From contig DASUNM010000023.1 in assembly GCA_036277115.1 (NCBI GenBank), positions 1,426,001 to 1,490,000 of the forward strand: 64,000 nt of DNA. Direction: 5' to 3'. Shown here in pieces: positions 8,266 to 17,232 of this stretch. Each line of letters opens with the position of its first letter. Position 1 is the first letter of the stretch. Made by a program: the position numbers and the translations under genes. Under the pieces are notes generated by a model. That model searched no databases. It was not told the origin of the DNA and worked only from the letters and a program-made list of their open reading frames with translations. Source of the DNA: Pyrinomonadaceae bacterium (lineage in GTDB: Bacteria > Acidobacteriota > Blastocatellia > Pyrinomonadales > Pyrinomonadaceae).

Positions 8266-11200
8266 CTACTCGAAGCGCACGGAAACAAGCTTGGAAACGC
8301 CGACTTCCTGCATCGTCACTCCGTAAAGCGCGCGCGCGGTTTCCATCGTGCGTTTGTTGTGCGTGATGACGATGAACTGCGTATTCGCGGACATGGAAAC
8401 CACTTTGCCGGTGAAGCGGCCGATGTTCGCTTCGTCGAGCGGCGCATCAACTTCGTCCAATAGGCAGAACGGCGACGGCCGGTAATGGAAGATGCCGAGC
8501 ACGAGCGCGAGGGCCGCCATCGCTTTCTCGCCGCCCGAAAGCAGCAGCACGTTCTGGAGCCGCTTGCCGGGCGGCTGCGCGATAATATCGATGCCCGACT
8601 CGAGTTCGTTATTCTCGTCGATCAGGCTCATCTCGCCGCGACCACCGCCAAACAATTCCTTAAACAGTTCGCTGAAGTTCTGATTGATTTGTTCGAACGC
8701 GGCGCGGAACCGTTCACGCGAGCGCCGCTTGATCTCGCGCAAGGCCTCTTCAGTCGAAGCAATTCCCTTTGTGATGTCATCACGCTGCGTCGTCAGGAAG
8801 GCGAGCCGCTCTTCGTTTTCAGAAAGCTCTTCGAGCGCCATCATGTTGACGGCGCCGAAACTCTCGAGCTTCTCGCGCAGCTCTTCGACTCGCGCGCGCG
8901 ACGTCTCTAAAACAAATTCAGGATCCGGGACTAACTCGCGCGCAATCTCTTCGAGGCTTTGGTTCAGCTCATTCGCGCACGATTCGCGCACGAAGTTGAC
9001 GCGCGCCAACGCTTCGGCGCGCTGCACTTCAATTGCCGCGCGGGCATCACGTGAGGCGGCAGCGCTACGATTCAGTTCCGCCAACTCAGCCGCCATCGCA
9101 TCGGCGCGTGCGCGGGCCTCGGTCAAGCGCGCTGTCGCTTCGGCAATCAGCCCTTCCTCGCGCGCCTTCTCTTCGTCAATCGTCATCGCGAGCCGATCGA
9201 TTTCAGCAATTGAGCTGTGCAGCTGTTCGATCCGCGAGCCTCCTTCCGTCAATTCCAGGTTGTGCCGCGCGATTCGCGTACTCACTTCTTCATGCTCAGT
9301 TTGCAGCCGGCGCAGATCAGACGATGTCGAGCGGCGACGTTCGGCGGCGGCGGCGGCTTCGGCGCGCTGATGGTTCAACGTAGTGCTGTCGGTTTCGACT
9401 ACGGCGCGAATCTCAGCCAGGCGGTTCGTTGTTTCGGTGATTTTTTGGCTTGCCGCGAGTCGCGCCGCTTCGGCAGCCTCGGCATCGCTTAAGGCCTTCG
9501 CGAGACTCGCTTCCAAATCCTTTCGTTCCTGCTCAAGCCGCGCCTGATCATCGACAACCACACGCAGATGCCGGGCGGCGCGTTCGACGTCCTGGTGCAA
9601 GGTCCCTGAGGCCAGTTCAAGCGCCATCGCCCCGCGCTCTTCGCGCGCAATCGAAGCGTTCAGCAGAACCACTGACTCTTCCAGGCCGGTCATGCGCGAA
9701 CGCGCTTCCTTGACCGACATCTCTGTGACTGCTCGTTCCGCTTCGAGCTCAACCACGCGGCCCTGCAATTCGCGCAGCTCGCGTTTGAAGGTCAAGAGTC
9801 CTGCGCCTTCTTCCAGGGCGCGGCCGTTACCGGCGTTGACGAACTGCCCGCCGGTCACCCAATCACCATCGACCGTCACGTACATGTCGCCCGTCGCCAG
9901 CGACAGCGCGGTCGCGTCATCCAGCGTCGGCACCACGCGCGCGTTCATCCGTTCCGGCAGCGTACGTTCAAGCAGGTTAAGTAGTTCGCGCGGCGCATTT
10001 AGAATGTCGCCGATGCGCGGCCCGTCAATTCCCATCGGCACATAGTCACGTTGCGGCGCACTGCCGGTCGAGCTGGTGGTCGGCGTGCCGGTGAAAGTAG
10101 CGACGGTGACTTCGTCACTACCGCCGTGCAACCCCGTCACGAGGAACTGCGCGCGGCCAATGTGATTGGTCTTCAGCCACGCCGCGGCACGAATTGCGTC
10201 ATCGGGTGTCGGCACCAGAACTGATTGCAGGGATGAACCCAGCGCTCCTTCGACGGCGCGCTCCCATTGGGCTTCGACTTTAATTGAGTCCGCCAGCGTG
10301 CCGATCAAATGAAACTGTTCAGCTTCGTTCGCCGAAAACGCTTCCTGCACAGCTAATGAAAAATGAGCTCGACGTTCGTCGAGATCTTTAAAGCTTTCGA
10401 GGCGCGCTTGCGTGCGCGAATAATCGTCACGCACACGCGTCAACTCGGCATCAGTGTCGGACACGCGTTCATGCCCTTCGACGACGGCTTTGACGGCGCC
10501 CTGGCGTTCAGCCACGAGCCGCGCCAATTTCGCGCGCGCTTCAATGATCTGACCGCTGAGCTTCTCTGCTTCGGTTGTCGCCGTCTGGTGAGACGCGGTT
10601 GCCCGCTCGCCTTCACGCGCCAGGCCTTCCGCCTGCTGTGTTAGCTTTTCAATTGACGATTCGATCTGTCGTCCGAGTTCGTGCAGTCGTTCGCCGGCCA
10701 CCGTGTGCTTCAAAAGTTCCGGCCGGGCGTTCTCGATTTCCTCTTCGGCACGAGCCACTTCGGCGAGTCTCGCGGCGTAAGTTTCTTCAGCAGTGCGCAG
10801 CAACGTCGAGGTCTGCTCGGTTTCAGCCGTCAGCGTTGCGTCCAGCGCCCCCAATCGCTCGAGCTCGGATTCGACCAGCGCCAGCCGTTCCGTCAGCGCG
10901 GCCACTTCGGCTTCGATTTCCGTCCGGCGCTTCGAAAGCGTTTCAATCTGTTCTTCCTGATAGACACGTTCGCGGATGCGTCGATCACGCTGCAACGCGC
11001 CTTCGGCGACCGCCGCGCGCACTTGCGCGAGTTCGTCTTCAAGGGTGCGCGCGTTTTGCGTGGCCGTGCGACTCGCTTCTTCACGCTCCGTTAAGGCGGC
11101 CGCCAGTTGCTGTTCTTCTTGTCCCGCCTGATCCAGCTCAGCCTGGGTTTGATCCAGCAGCGCCACGAGGCTTTCTTCTTCGCCGACGTAAACACGGCGT

Positions 11201-12168
11201 AGAAGTTCGCGCAGTTCTTCGCGCAGGATCCGATAGCGACGGGCCTTTGCGGCTTGCCGGCGCAAACTATTCACCTGCCGCTCAATTTCCGAAATGATGT
11301 CCGCCACGCGGCTGAGATTTGAGCGCGCGCTTTCCAGACGCGCTTCAGCAGCCCGTTGCCGCACGCGAAACTTGGTGATACCGGCCGCCTCTTCAATAAT
11401 CGTGCGGCGATCCATCGGTTTGGCTGAGAGGATCTGGCCGATGCGGCCCTGTTCGATGATCGCGTAGTGACCGCCCGCCAGGCCTGTGCCTGAAAATAAA
11501 TCCTGGATGTCGCGCAGCCGGCAAGGCCGATCGTTGAGCAGGTATTCGCTTTCCCCCGACCGGTAGAGACGCCGGGTTACGGAAACAGCTTCACCCGGAG
11601 CAAACTCCAAAGCGAGGTTTCGACGTTGGCGCCAGTGGCGGTGATGAGGCTTGGCTTTTGGTTTGGCTTCGGTCGGAGCTTCGACACTCTCCGCTTGAAC
11701 TTCTGATCCCGTCGCTCCGGGTACTGACTGGTCGGTAATCAACGAATCGCTCGTTGGCCCGACTTGATCGTCTGACCCCGTCGCTATCGCTCCGGGTACT
11801 GACTCGGACACTTCCGGCGCGTCAAAAATCTCATCGTGCGAATCGATCTGCTCGAGCGTCGAATCGATGTCCTGGATATCGGGCTCGTCTTCGGTGGTTT
11901 CGTCACGTTGCAGGTGGAGCACGACTTCCGCCATGCCGCTCGGCTGCCGATTGCGCGAGCCCTGAAAGATGACATCTTTCATCTCGCCGCCACGCAGGTG
12001 TTTGACGCGCTGCTCGCCCAAAACCCAGGCGATCGCGTCGGCAACGTTGCTCTTGCCGCAGCCGTTCGGCCCGACAACCGCAGTTATGCCCTCGCCGGTA
12101 AAGCGAAGGTCAGTATGGTCCGCAAAGGACTTGAATCCTGTGATTTCGAGGCGCTGAAGCTTGAACAT
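8266..12168 (-). CDS. smc: Chromosome segregation protein SMC
   Basis: 1300-residue SMC ATPase that organises and segregates the chromosome as a dimer with ScpAB. Walker A GPNGCGKSN is at residues 33-41, followed by two long coiled coils, a hinge (about 600-720, ending in GGRALEEGAG), the ABC signature LLSGGEKAMAALAL and Walker B FCLLDEVDAP. It is longer than usual (about 1180-1200) because about 100 residues (about 88-187) intervene between the first head strands (EVVLHLQ) and the VTRRLYRSGESEYL block. This insert is acidic and low in complexity, ends in a His/Arg-rich patch, and includes two repeat-encoded SVPGA segments. scpA and scpB are not in the window. Confidence 0.97.
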   Translation of the reverse strand: MFKLQRLEITGFKSFADHTDLRFTGEGITAVVGPNGCGKSNVADAIAWVLGEQRVKHLRGGEMKDVIFQGSRNRQPSGMAEVVLHLQRDETTEDEPDIQDIDSTLEQIDSHDEIFDAPEVSESVPGAIATGSDDQVGPTSDSLITDQSVPGATGSEVQAESVEAPTEAKPKAKPHHRHWRQRRNLALEFAPGEAVSVTRRLYRSGESEYLLNDRPCRLRDIQDLFSGTGLAGGHYAIIEQGRIGQILSAKPMDRRTIIEEAAGITKFRVRQRAAEARLESARSNLSRVADIISEIERQVNSLRRQAAKARRYRILREELRELLRRVYVGEEESLVALLDQTQAELDQAGQEEQQLAAALTEREEASRTATQNARTLEDELAQVRAAVAEGALQRDRRIRERVYQEEQIETLSKRRTEIEAEVAALTERLALVESELERLGALDATLTAETEQTSTLLRTAEETYAARLAEVARAEEEIENARPELLKHTVAGERLHELGRQIESSIEKLTQQAEGLAREGERATASHQTATTEAEKLSGQIIEARAKLARLVAERQGAVKAVVEGHERVSDTDAELTRVRDDYSRTQARLESFKDLDERRAHFSLAVQEAFSANEAEQFHLIGTLADSIKVEAQWERAVEGALGSSLQSVLVPTPDDAIRAAAWLKTNHIGRAQFLVTGLHGGSDEVTVATFTGTPTTSSTGSAPQRDYVPMGIDGPRIGDILNAPRELLNLLERTLPERMNARVVPTLDDATALSLATGDMYVTVDGDWVTGGQFVNAGNGRALEEGAGLLTFKRELRELQGRVVELEAERAVTEMSVKEARSRMTGLEESVVLLNASIAREERGAMALELASGTLHQDVERAARHLRVVVDDQARLEQERKDLEASLAKALSDAEAAEAARLAASQKITETTNRLAEIRAVVETDSTTLNHQRAEAAAAAERRRSTSSDLRRLQTEHEEVSTRIARHNLELTEGGSRIEQLHSSIAEIDRLAMTIDEEKAREEGLIAEATARLTEARARADAMAAELAELNRSAAASRDARAAIEVQRAEALARVNFVRESCANELNQSLEEIARELVPDPEFVLETSRARVEELREKLESFGAVNMMALEELSENEERLAFLTTQRDDITKGIASTEEALREIKRRSRERFRAAFEQINQNFSELFKELFGGGRGEMSLIDENNELESGIDIIAQPPGKRLQNVLLLSGGEKAMAALALVLGIFHYRPSPFCLLDEVDAPLDEANIGRFTGKVVSMSANTQFIVITHNKRTMETARALYGVTMQEVGVSKLVSVRFE
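11703..11804. repeat. Two R1 repeat copies inside smc
   Basis: On the minus strand both copies read GTCAGTACCCGGAGCG followed by (ATAGC)GACGGG(G/A)TCAG, at 11771-11804 and 11703-11728. They are in frame in smc and encode the SVPGA segments of its extra insert. The same motif occurs at 19109, 21752, 23904-23972 and, as a variant, 50601-50697. Confidence 0.9.
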
Positions 12169-12352
12169 CGGTGTCCGTCATTTGATGCGGGGGGTGACGG
12201 GCATCAAAGGGTCACTTTCGGGTGGCACTATAGAGAGATGCCGCCCACATGTCAACAAGAACTTGAGCCACTTGGGTTTAAGTTACAGAGGTGCGCGAGG
12301 TTAGTTTCCCATGTTGGCGTCCGACCGGAGGACTCGCGAGAAAAAAACAATC

Positions 12353-13063
12353 TTACTGACCACTGGCCTTCCGCTGAAGCATGTAGTTTATGCCCTGCCT
12401 CAGGCCCTCGGGAGTAGTGGCTTCGTAGCGCAACATTTGGCCATCGATAAACACGGTCGGCGTACCGGAAACCCCCACGCCCGAACCTTTCTGCATGTCG
12501 GAAGCGATTCTCTGCTGGACCGCCGAACTGTCCATGTCGCGCGTGAATTGTTCTACATTCAGCCCGAGCTCACGCGCGTAGCCGATAAAGGTTGGGCGTG
12601 CATCGGAAAGGTCCTTCCATCCGTTCTGTGTTCCGTAGAGGCGGTCGTGCATCTGCTTAAACTTGCCCTGGTTCCCGGCAGCTTCGGCGGCTTGCGCAGC
12701 CATCATCGCGTTCTTGTGAATCTTCGTCAGCGGAAAGTGCCGGAACACGAAGCGCACCTGGTCACCGTACTCGTGTTCGATCTGTTTCAGCACCGGATGC
12801 AATATTCCGCATGGCGGACACTGATAGTCGCCGTACTCTTCCAGCACCACCGGCGAACTGACTTTGACGTTTGGCCGGGTGTAACCCGTGGCGTTTCCGG
12901 GCGAACTTTGCGAAGCCGCCTGAGAAGCAGCCGTGGGCTGAGGCTGAGCATTCGCAAACGTGTTCGCGTTACCAGCGCCCCGTTGCCGGGAAAAGATCAC
13001 GAACGCGGCCACACCGGCAACTAGAACCAGGATGATGATGATGAACGGTAGACTCTTTTTCAT
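12353..13063 (-). CDS. DsbA-like thiol-disulfide oxidoreductase, membrane anchored
   Basis: 236 residues: N-terminal membrane anchor (LPFIIIILVLVAGVAAFVIF), a Gln/Ala/Ser-rich linker to about residue 60, then a DsbA/Thioredoxin_4 domain. The active site is CPPC at residues 82-85 (YGDYQCPPCG), with cis-Pro in GTPTVFIDG. It probably acts in the periplasm on disulfides. The gene starts 6 bp after the stop of the molybdenum-hydroxylase large subunit and is likely cotranscribed with it, though no functional link is known. It resembles the DsbA-like gene at 53265 in architecture. Confidence 0.88.
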   Translation of the reverse strand: MKKSLPFIIIILVLVAGVAAFVIFSRQRGAGNANTFANAQPQPTAASQAASQSSPGNATGYTRPNVKVSSPVVLEEYGDYQCPPCGILHPVLKQIEHEYGDQVRFVFRHFPLTKIHKNAMMAAQAAEAAGNQGKFKQMHDRLYGTQNGWKDLSDARPTFIGYARELGLNVEQFTRDMDSSAVQQRIASDMQKGSGVGVSGTPTVFIDGQMLRYEATTPEGLRQGINYMLQRKASGQ

Positions 13064-13069
13064 ATGGCT

Positions 13070-15571
13070 CTACGAATGCACCGCGACGCGCGGCATCTCG
13101 TGACCGTCTCCGCCTTCGCGAGGTGTTAAGACGCGCAAAGGCTCGGGCCACTCAACGTCCGGAACTGAGGTTGGGCCGAATCGCCCATCGCGGCCTCTTG
13201 ATTTTTCGTGCAAGGCTTTCAAAACTTTTTCAGGTGTGAGCGGCACTTCATCGATTCGCACGCCGACGGCGTTGTAAACAGCGTTCGCGACCGCCGGAGG
13301 AACCGGCAACAGTGGTCCCTGTCCAACTTCCTTTGCGCCAAACGGGCCGTTGGGATCGGGATCTTCGATCAAGTACGTCTTAACGTCGCACATCTCCATC
13401 GTCGTCGGACTCTTGTACTCAAGCATCGACGGAATCTTGTGTACGACGTTTCGATTCGCCCGATAAGACATCTCTTCCATCAGGATTTCGCCCATTCCCA
13501 TGTAAACGCTGCCTTCGACCTGGCCCATCACGAGGGCCGGATTGATCGATTTGCCGATGTCGTGCGCGATCCAGATGCGTTCGACAATCACGATGCCGGT
13601 TGCGGGATCGACGTCCACTTCGGCCACGGCCGCGGAATAGCTGTAAGCCGGCGAAGGCCCGACGCCCGCACCTTTGTATTTGCCGGGCGAACGCGGCGGC
13701 GAATAGGAACCAACCGTGCCAATGGTACCGAACTTGGATTCAGCGAGCACGACGGCTTCCGCGAACGAAACGCCCAGCTCCGGATTCTCGACATCGAACA
13801 CCCGCCGTTCAGCGAACGAGATGTTTTCAATCGGCACACTCAACTTTTCGGCGACGGCCAGAGTCAGAAGTTCTCTGGCGCGCTCGGCTGCCTGGATGGC
13901 GGCGTTACCGGTCATCAACGTGACGCGGCTGGAATAGCTGCCCAGATCGACTGGCGTCAAATCGGTATCGGCCGTGACAACGCGAATATCAAACGGATCG
14001 ATTCCGAGAATCTCAGCCACAATGTACGCCAGGATGGAATCAGAACCCTGTCCGATGTCGGTTGAGCCGCACATGACGCAGACACCGCCCTGGCGATCCA
14101 ACCGAAGCTGCACACCAGATTGCGGCATGTTGTTCCAGTAGATCGGCAGACCCGCCCCGCAGAGGTAAGACGAGCAGGCGATGCCGATGCCTTTACCGTA
14201 AGGAAGCTTGCGGTGCGCAGCCCTCCCGGCTGCCTGGTTGTCGTCAGCAGGCGGGACGTCTGCGTACCGATCCCACGCAAACTTCTTCTTCCAGTCCGAT
14301 CCTTCGACCACCTTGTCGATGCACGCACCCAGACCCATGCTTCCAATGCGCAGATAATTCGCGGTCAGTGAATTCGCAGGCGCGAGATGATTGCGACGAA
14401 CCTCGACCGGGTCCAGATTCAGTTGCTCGGCTATCTTGTCGAGGTGCACTTCCAGACCATAACGCGGCTGTGGCGTTCCATGTCCTCGCTTTGGACCGCA
14501 CGGTGGTTTGTTGGTGAACACCCGCGCGCCCTGAAACTTGTAGCGCGGCACCTCGTACGTCACGGTTTGCAGCGCGCCGGTGTAGAACGTACTGGCGACT
14601 CCGTAACTTCCATACGCGCCGCCGTCGAGAAACGTTTTGAAATGCATCGCGGTGATGGCGCCGTCTTTCTTCACGCCCGTCTTAACGTGCATTAACACCG
14701 GATGGCGGCCGCGATGACAATAGAAAACTTCTTCGCGCGTCAAAGTGCATTTAACCGGCCGGCCAGTGATCATGGCGAGTTTGCTGACGACGACTTCGTG
14801 ATTGAAAGGATCGCTCTTGCCGCCAAAGCCTCCGCCATTCGGTGTCGCAATCACGCGAATGTGACTGGCGCGCAGCTCAAGCACTTTCGCGAGGGCGCGA
14901 TGCACATAGTGCGGAGTCTGCGTCGAGCTCCACAGCGTCAGTTTCTGATCGGAATCAAAGTGAGCCACCGCCGCATGCTGCTCCATCGGCAGATGTGTAT
15001 TGCCCTCGTAGAAGAAAGTGTCTTCGCGAACCAGATCAGCTTCGGCGAAGCCTTCATCAACGTCACCGAATTCAAAGCTCACCTTCTTGTGAACGTTGCC
15101 GCCGTCGCCGTACTCGTGGATGCGAGGTTCATCGACCAGCAATCCTTCTTCAATCGACGTGATTGTTTGCAATCGCTCGTATTCGACTTCGATCAGATTC
15201 ATCGCGTCGAAGGCGACGTCTTCATCGATCGCGGCGACGGCCGCAACCGGATCGCCGACGAATCGCACTTTGTCGATACAGAGGGCGTGTTCGTCCTGAC
15301 TGACAGGCAGAATCCCGTACGAGATCGGAAGATCCTTGCCGGTAATAATGGCGAAGACGCCGGGCAGGGCCAGCGCCTTTGATACATCGATGTTCTTGAT
15401 CAGCGCATGCGGTTCGTGCGTGCGGAGAATCTTGCAGGCGAGCATCCGCGGCAAAAGGATGTCGTCGGCAAATCTCGTTTCGCCGGTGCACTTCGCGCGG
15501 GCATCGACTTTACGAAAAGGCTTGCCGACTACATTGAGTGGCTTCCCGTTGTTTGAACTATTGTCTGGCAT
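13070..15571 (-). CDS. Xanthine dehydrogenase-family molybdopterin-binding subunit
   Basis: 833-residue large subunit of the molybdenum hydroxylase family (xanthine dehydrogenase, aldehyde oxidase, hydroxybenzoyl-CoA reductase). The N-terminal domain (GKPFRKVDARAKCTGETRFADD) precedes cofactor-binding loops such as GGGFGGKSDP. The C-terminal loop reads GAKEVGQGPLLP, so the catalytic Glu of the usual VGE motif is Gln here. The pattern resembles hydroxybenzoyl-CoA reductase-like proteins more than true XdhB, but the substrate cannot be stated. The 2Fe-2S subunit lies 128 bp upstream. No FAD subunit is present. Confidence 0.88.
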   Translation of the reverse strand: MPDNSSNNGKPLNVVGKPFRKVDARAKCTGETRFADDILLPRMLACKILRTHEPHALIKNIDVSKALALPGVFAIITGKDLPISYGILPVSQDEHALCIDKVRFVGDPVAAVAAIDEDVAFDAMNLIEVEYERLQTITSIEEGLLVDEPRIHEYGDGGNVHKKVSFEFGDVDEGFAEADLVREDTFFYEGNTHLPMEQHAAVAHFDSDQKLTLWSSTQTPHYVHRALAKVLELRASHIRVIATPNGGGFGGKSDPFNHEVVVSKLAMITGRPVKCTLTREEVFYCHRGRHPVLMHVKTGVKKDGAITAMHFKTFLDGGAYGSYGVASTFYTGALQTVTYEVPRYKFQGARVFTNKPPCGPKRGHGTPQPRYGLEVHLDKIAEQLNLDPVEVRRNHLAPANSLTANYLRIGSMGLGACIDKVVEGSDWKKKFAWDRYADVPPADDNQAAGRAAHRKLPYGKGIGIACSSYLCGAGLPIYWNNMPQSGVQLRLDRQGGVCVMCGSTDIGQGSDSILAYIVAEILGIDPFDIRVVTADTDLTPVDLGSYSSRVTLMTGNAAIQAAERARELLTLAVAEKLSVPIENISFAERRVFDVENPELGVSFAEAVVLAESKFGTIGTVGSYSPPRSPGKYKGAGVGPSPAYSYSAAVAEVDVDPATGIVIVERIWIAHDIGKSINPALVMGQVEGSVYMGMGEILMEEMSYRANRNVVHKIPSMLEYKSPTTMEMCDVKTYLIEDPDPNGPFGAKEVGQGPLLPVPPAVANAVYNAVGVRIDEVPLTPEKVLKALHEKSRGRDGRFGPTSVPDVEWPEPLRVLTPREGGDGHEMPRVAVHS

Positions 15572-15614
15572 TCAAGTTTGAAAAAACCTTCAAGGCCCGG
15601 AGTCTCTCAGGGCA

Positions 15615-15674
15615 GGAAGGCGGGCTTGCCCCCGCTGAATTAGGTCATAAAGAGCGGGGGTAAACCACCCTTCC
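15615..15674. repeat. Imperfect inverted repeat between the two hydroxylase subunits
   Basis: The arms GGAAGGCGGGCTTGCCCCCGCT (15615-15636) and AGCGGGGGTAAACCACCCTTCC (15653-15674) can pair with a few mismatches around a 16-nt loop. It lies within a probable operon and has no U-run after it, so it is more likely a repeat element than a terminator. Confidence 0.75.
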
Positions 15675-15699
15675 GGACTGCGAGATCACTAAACACGAA

Positions 15700-16227
15700 T
15701 CACAACCCATAAATTGCCTCTTTAGGCAGCTCCATATTTTCACCGCGCATGCGCGCCGCCGCCAGCTCCACTGCCTCGTAAATCTTGATATAGCCGGTGC
15801 AGCGACACAGGTTTCCCGACAGCGCCTCTTTGATTTCGTCTCTGCTCGGCTCGGGATTCTTCTCAATCAATTCCTTCGCGGCCAACATGAATCCGGGCGT
15901 GCAGTAACCGCACTGGGCTGCACCCGTGTCCGCAAACGTGTCCTGGAGCGGATGCAGGCGGCCATTTTCAGCCATACCTTCAACCGTCGTAACCTCGCGG
16001 CCTTCGGCATCCAGTCCCAGCATCAGACACGACAAGATTGATTTGCCATCAACCAAAACCGTGCACGTGCCACATTCGCCCAGTTCACAACCGTGCTTGG
16101 TGCCGGTCAACGCAAGATCCTCGCGCAACACTTCGAGCAGCGTCTTGTGCGGCGCGAACGCAACCTCAGCCTGCTCGCCATTGAGCATGAAAGTGATGTG
16201 CGCCTTCTGTTTATTACCGTTCGTCAT
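15700..16227 (-). CDS. 2Fe-2S subunit of the molybdenum hydroxylase
   Basis: 175-residue small subunit carrying both iron-sulfur clusters. The plant-ferredoxin-type cluster is GCELGECGTC plus a later SILSC; the helical-domain cluster is QCGYCTPG plus LCRCTGY. All eight cysteines expected for the family are present. It passes electrons from the Mo site, normally to an FAD subunit that is missing from this locus. The ATG at 16227 is preceded by a purine-rich AAGGAAGGG. Confidence 0.93.
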   Translation of the reverse strand: MTNGNKQKAHITFMLNGEQAEVAFAPHKTLLEVLREDLALTGTKHGCELGECGTCTVLVDGKSILSCLMLGLDAEGREVTTVEGMAENGRLHPLQDTFADTGAAQCGYCTPGFMLAAKELIEKNPEPSRDEIKEALSGNLCRCTGYIKIYEAVELAAARMRGENMELPKEAIYGL

Positions 16228-16272
16228 TTCACAACAGCACCCTTCCTTACGGTCGGGTTTCTGATGGCACGC

Positions 16273-17148
16273 TTAGACCGCGGCAGCATCCTGCCTCTGA
16301 GTTAGACCCATCACCATGTTATCAATCAGACGCGTCTTGCCGATGTACACCGCCACCGACAACAACGCCGGTTTCTCTTCAACCTGCGCCAGCGGCTGAA
16401 AGTCTTCAGCGTCATTCAGGCTGATGTAATCGACGCGCGCCAGGGGCTCCGCGGTAATCGTTTCGCTTACCATCTGAATCAACCGCTCAGCGCTCCGCTC
16501 ACCGTCGCTGTACGCCTGTGATGCGCGGGAAAGACCGCGATGCAAAACTGTCGCAGCGCGCCTCTGTTCGTCGGTCAGATACGCGTTCCGTGACGACAAA
16601 GCCAACCCGGATTCTTCGCGCACAATCGGCAGCACCACTACTTTGGTGTCGAACGCAAGATCGCGGACCATTCGTTTGAGCACCGCCGCCTGCTGCGCGT
16701 CCTTCTGACCAAAAAACGCCACGTCCGGCCGCACGATGTTCAGCAGAATCGCCACGACCGTCGCCACGCCGCGAAAGTGTCCCTGTCGCGAAGCGCCCTC
16801 GAGTTGCTCCGACAATCCTTCGACGGTAACGTAGGTCGAAAATTCCGGCGGATAGATGTCGGTAGCCGTAGGCGCGAACAGATAATCCACGTTTTCGCCC
16901 GCCAACAAGGCGGCGTCGCGTTCCAAGTCGCGCGGATACTTCGTGAAATCCTCAGCCGGGCCAAACTGCGTCGGGTTAACAAAGATCGAGACCACGAGGG
17001 TATCGCATTGCGCGCGCGCTTCACGCATCAGACTGAGATGCCCCTCATGCAGCGCGCCCATTGTCGGCACAAAGCCAATGCTGCGGTTCGCGCGCTGAAC
17101 GTCACGCGCAATCGAGATCATGTGTTGCCGATCTTTGATTGTCTCCAT
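16273..17148 (-). CDS. panC: Pantothenate synthetase
   Basis: Pantoate-beta-alanine ligase, 291 residues, joining pantoate and beta-alanine with ATP in the last step of pantothenate synthesis. The nucleotide-binding HIGH-like motif is in MGALHEGHLSL (30-40). FVNPTQFGPAEDFTKYPR, GQKDAQQ and the KMSKS-like LALSSRNAYL are present. It lies 84 bp downstream of panB on the same strand, separated by a heptad inverted repeat. Confidence 0.97.
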   Translation of the reverse strand: METIKDRQHMISIARDVQRANRSIGFVPTMGALHEGHLSLMREARAQCDTLVVSIFVNPTQFGPAEDFTKYPRDLERDAALLAGENVDYLFAPTATDIYPPEFSTYVTVEGLSEQLEGASRQGHFRGVATVVAILLNIVRPDVAFFGQKDAQQAAVLKRMVRDLAFDTKVVVLPIVREESGLALSSRNAYLTDEQRRAATVLHRGLSRASQAYSDGERSAERLIQMVSETITAEPLARVDYISLNDAEDFQPLAQVEEKPALLSVAVYIGKTRLIDNMVMGLTQRQDAAAV

Positions 17149-17155
17149 AAAAGAA

Positions 17156-17217
17156 GGTCTTTGGCCTTAAGACTTCGGTCTTAGTTTCAAAGACCAAAGA
17201 TCAAAGACCGAAGACCA
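17156..17217. repeat. Heptad inverted repeat in the panB-panC gap (AAAGACC units)
   Basis: The right arm is AAAGACC AAAGATC AAAGACC GAAGACC, strict 7-bp period. The left arm GGTCTTTGGCCTTAAGACTT pairs with it. The element fills most of the intergenic spacer. Confidence 0.88.
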
Positions 17218-17232
17218 CCGATAGCATCTAGT

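Noticed and set aside
10575..11297. Plus-strand ORF of 240 codons inside smc
   Set aside because: Arg/Pro/Ser-rich shadow of the smc coding strand, with no start site or domain.
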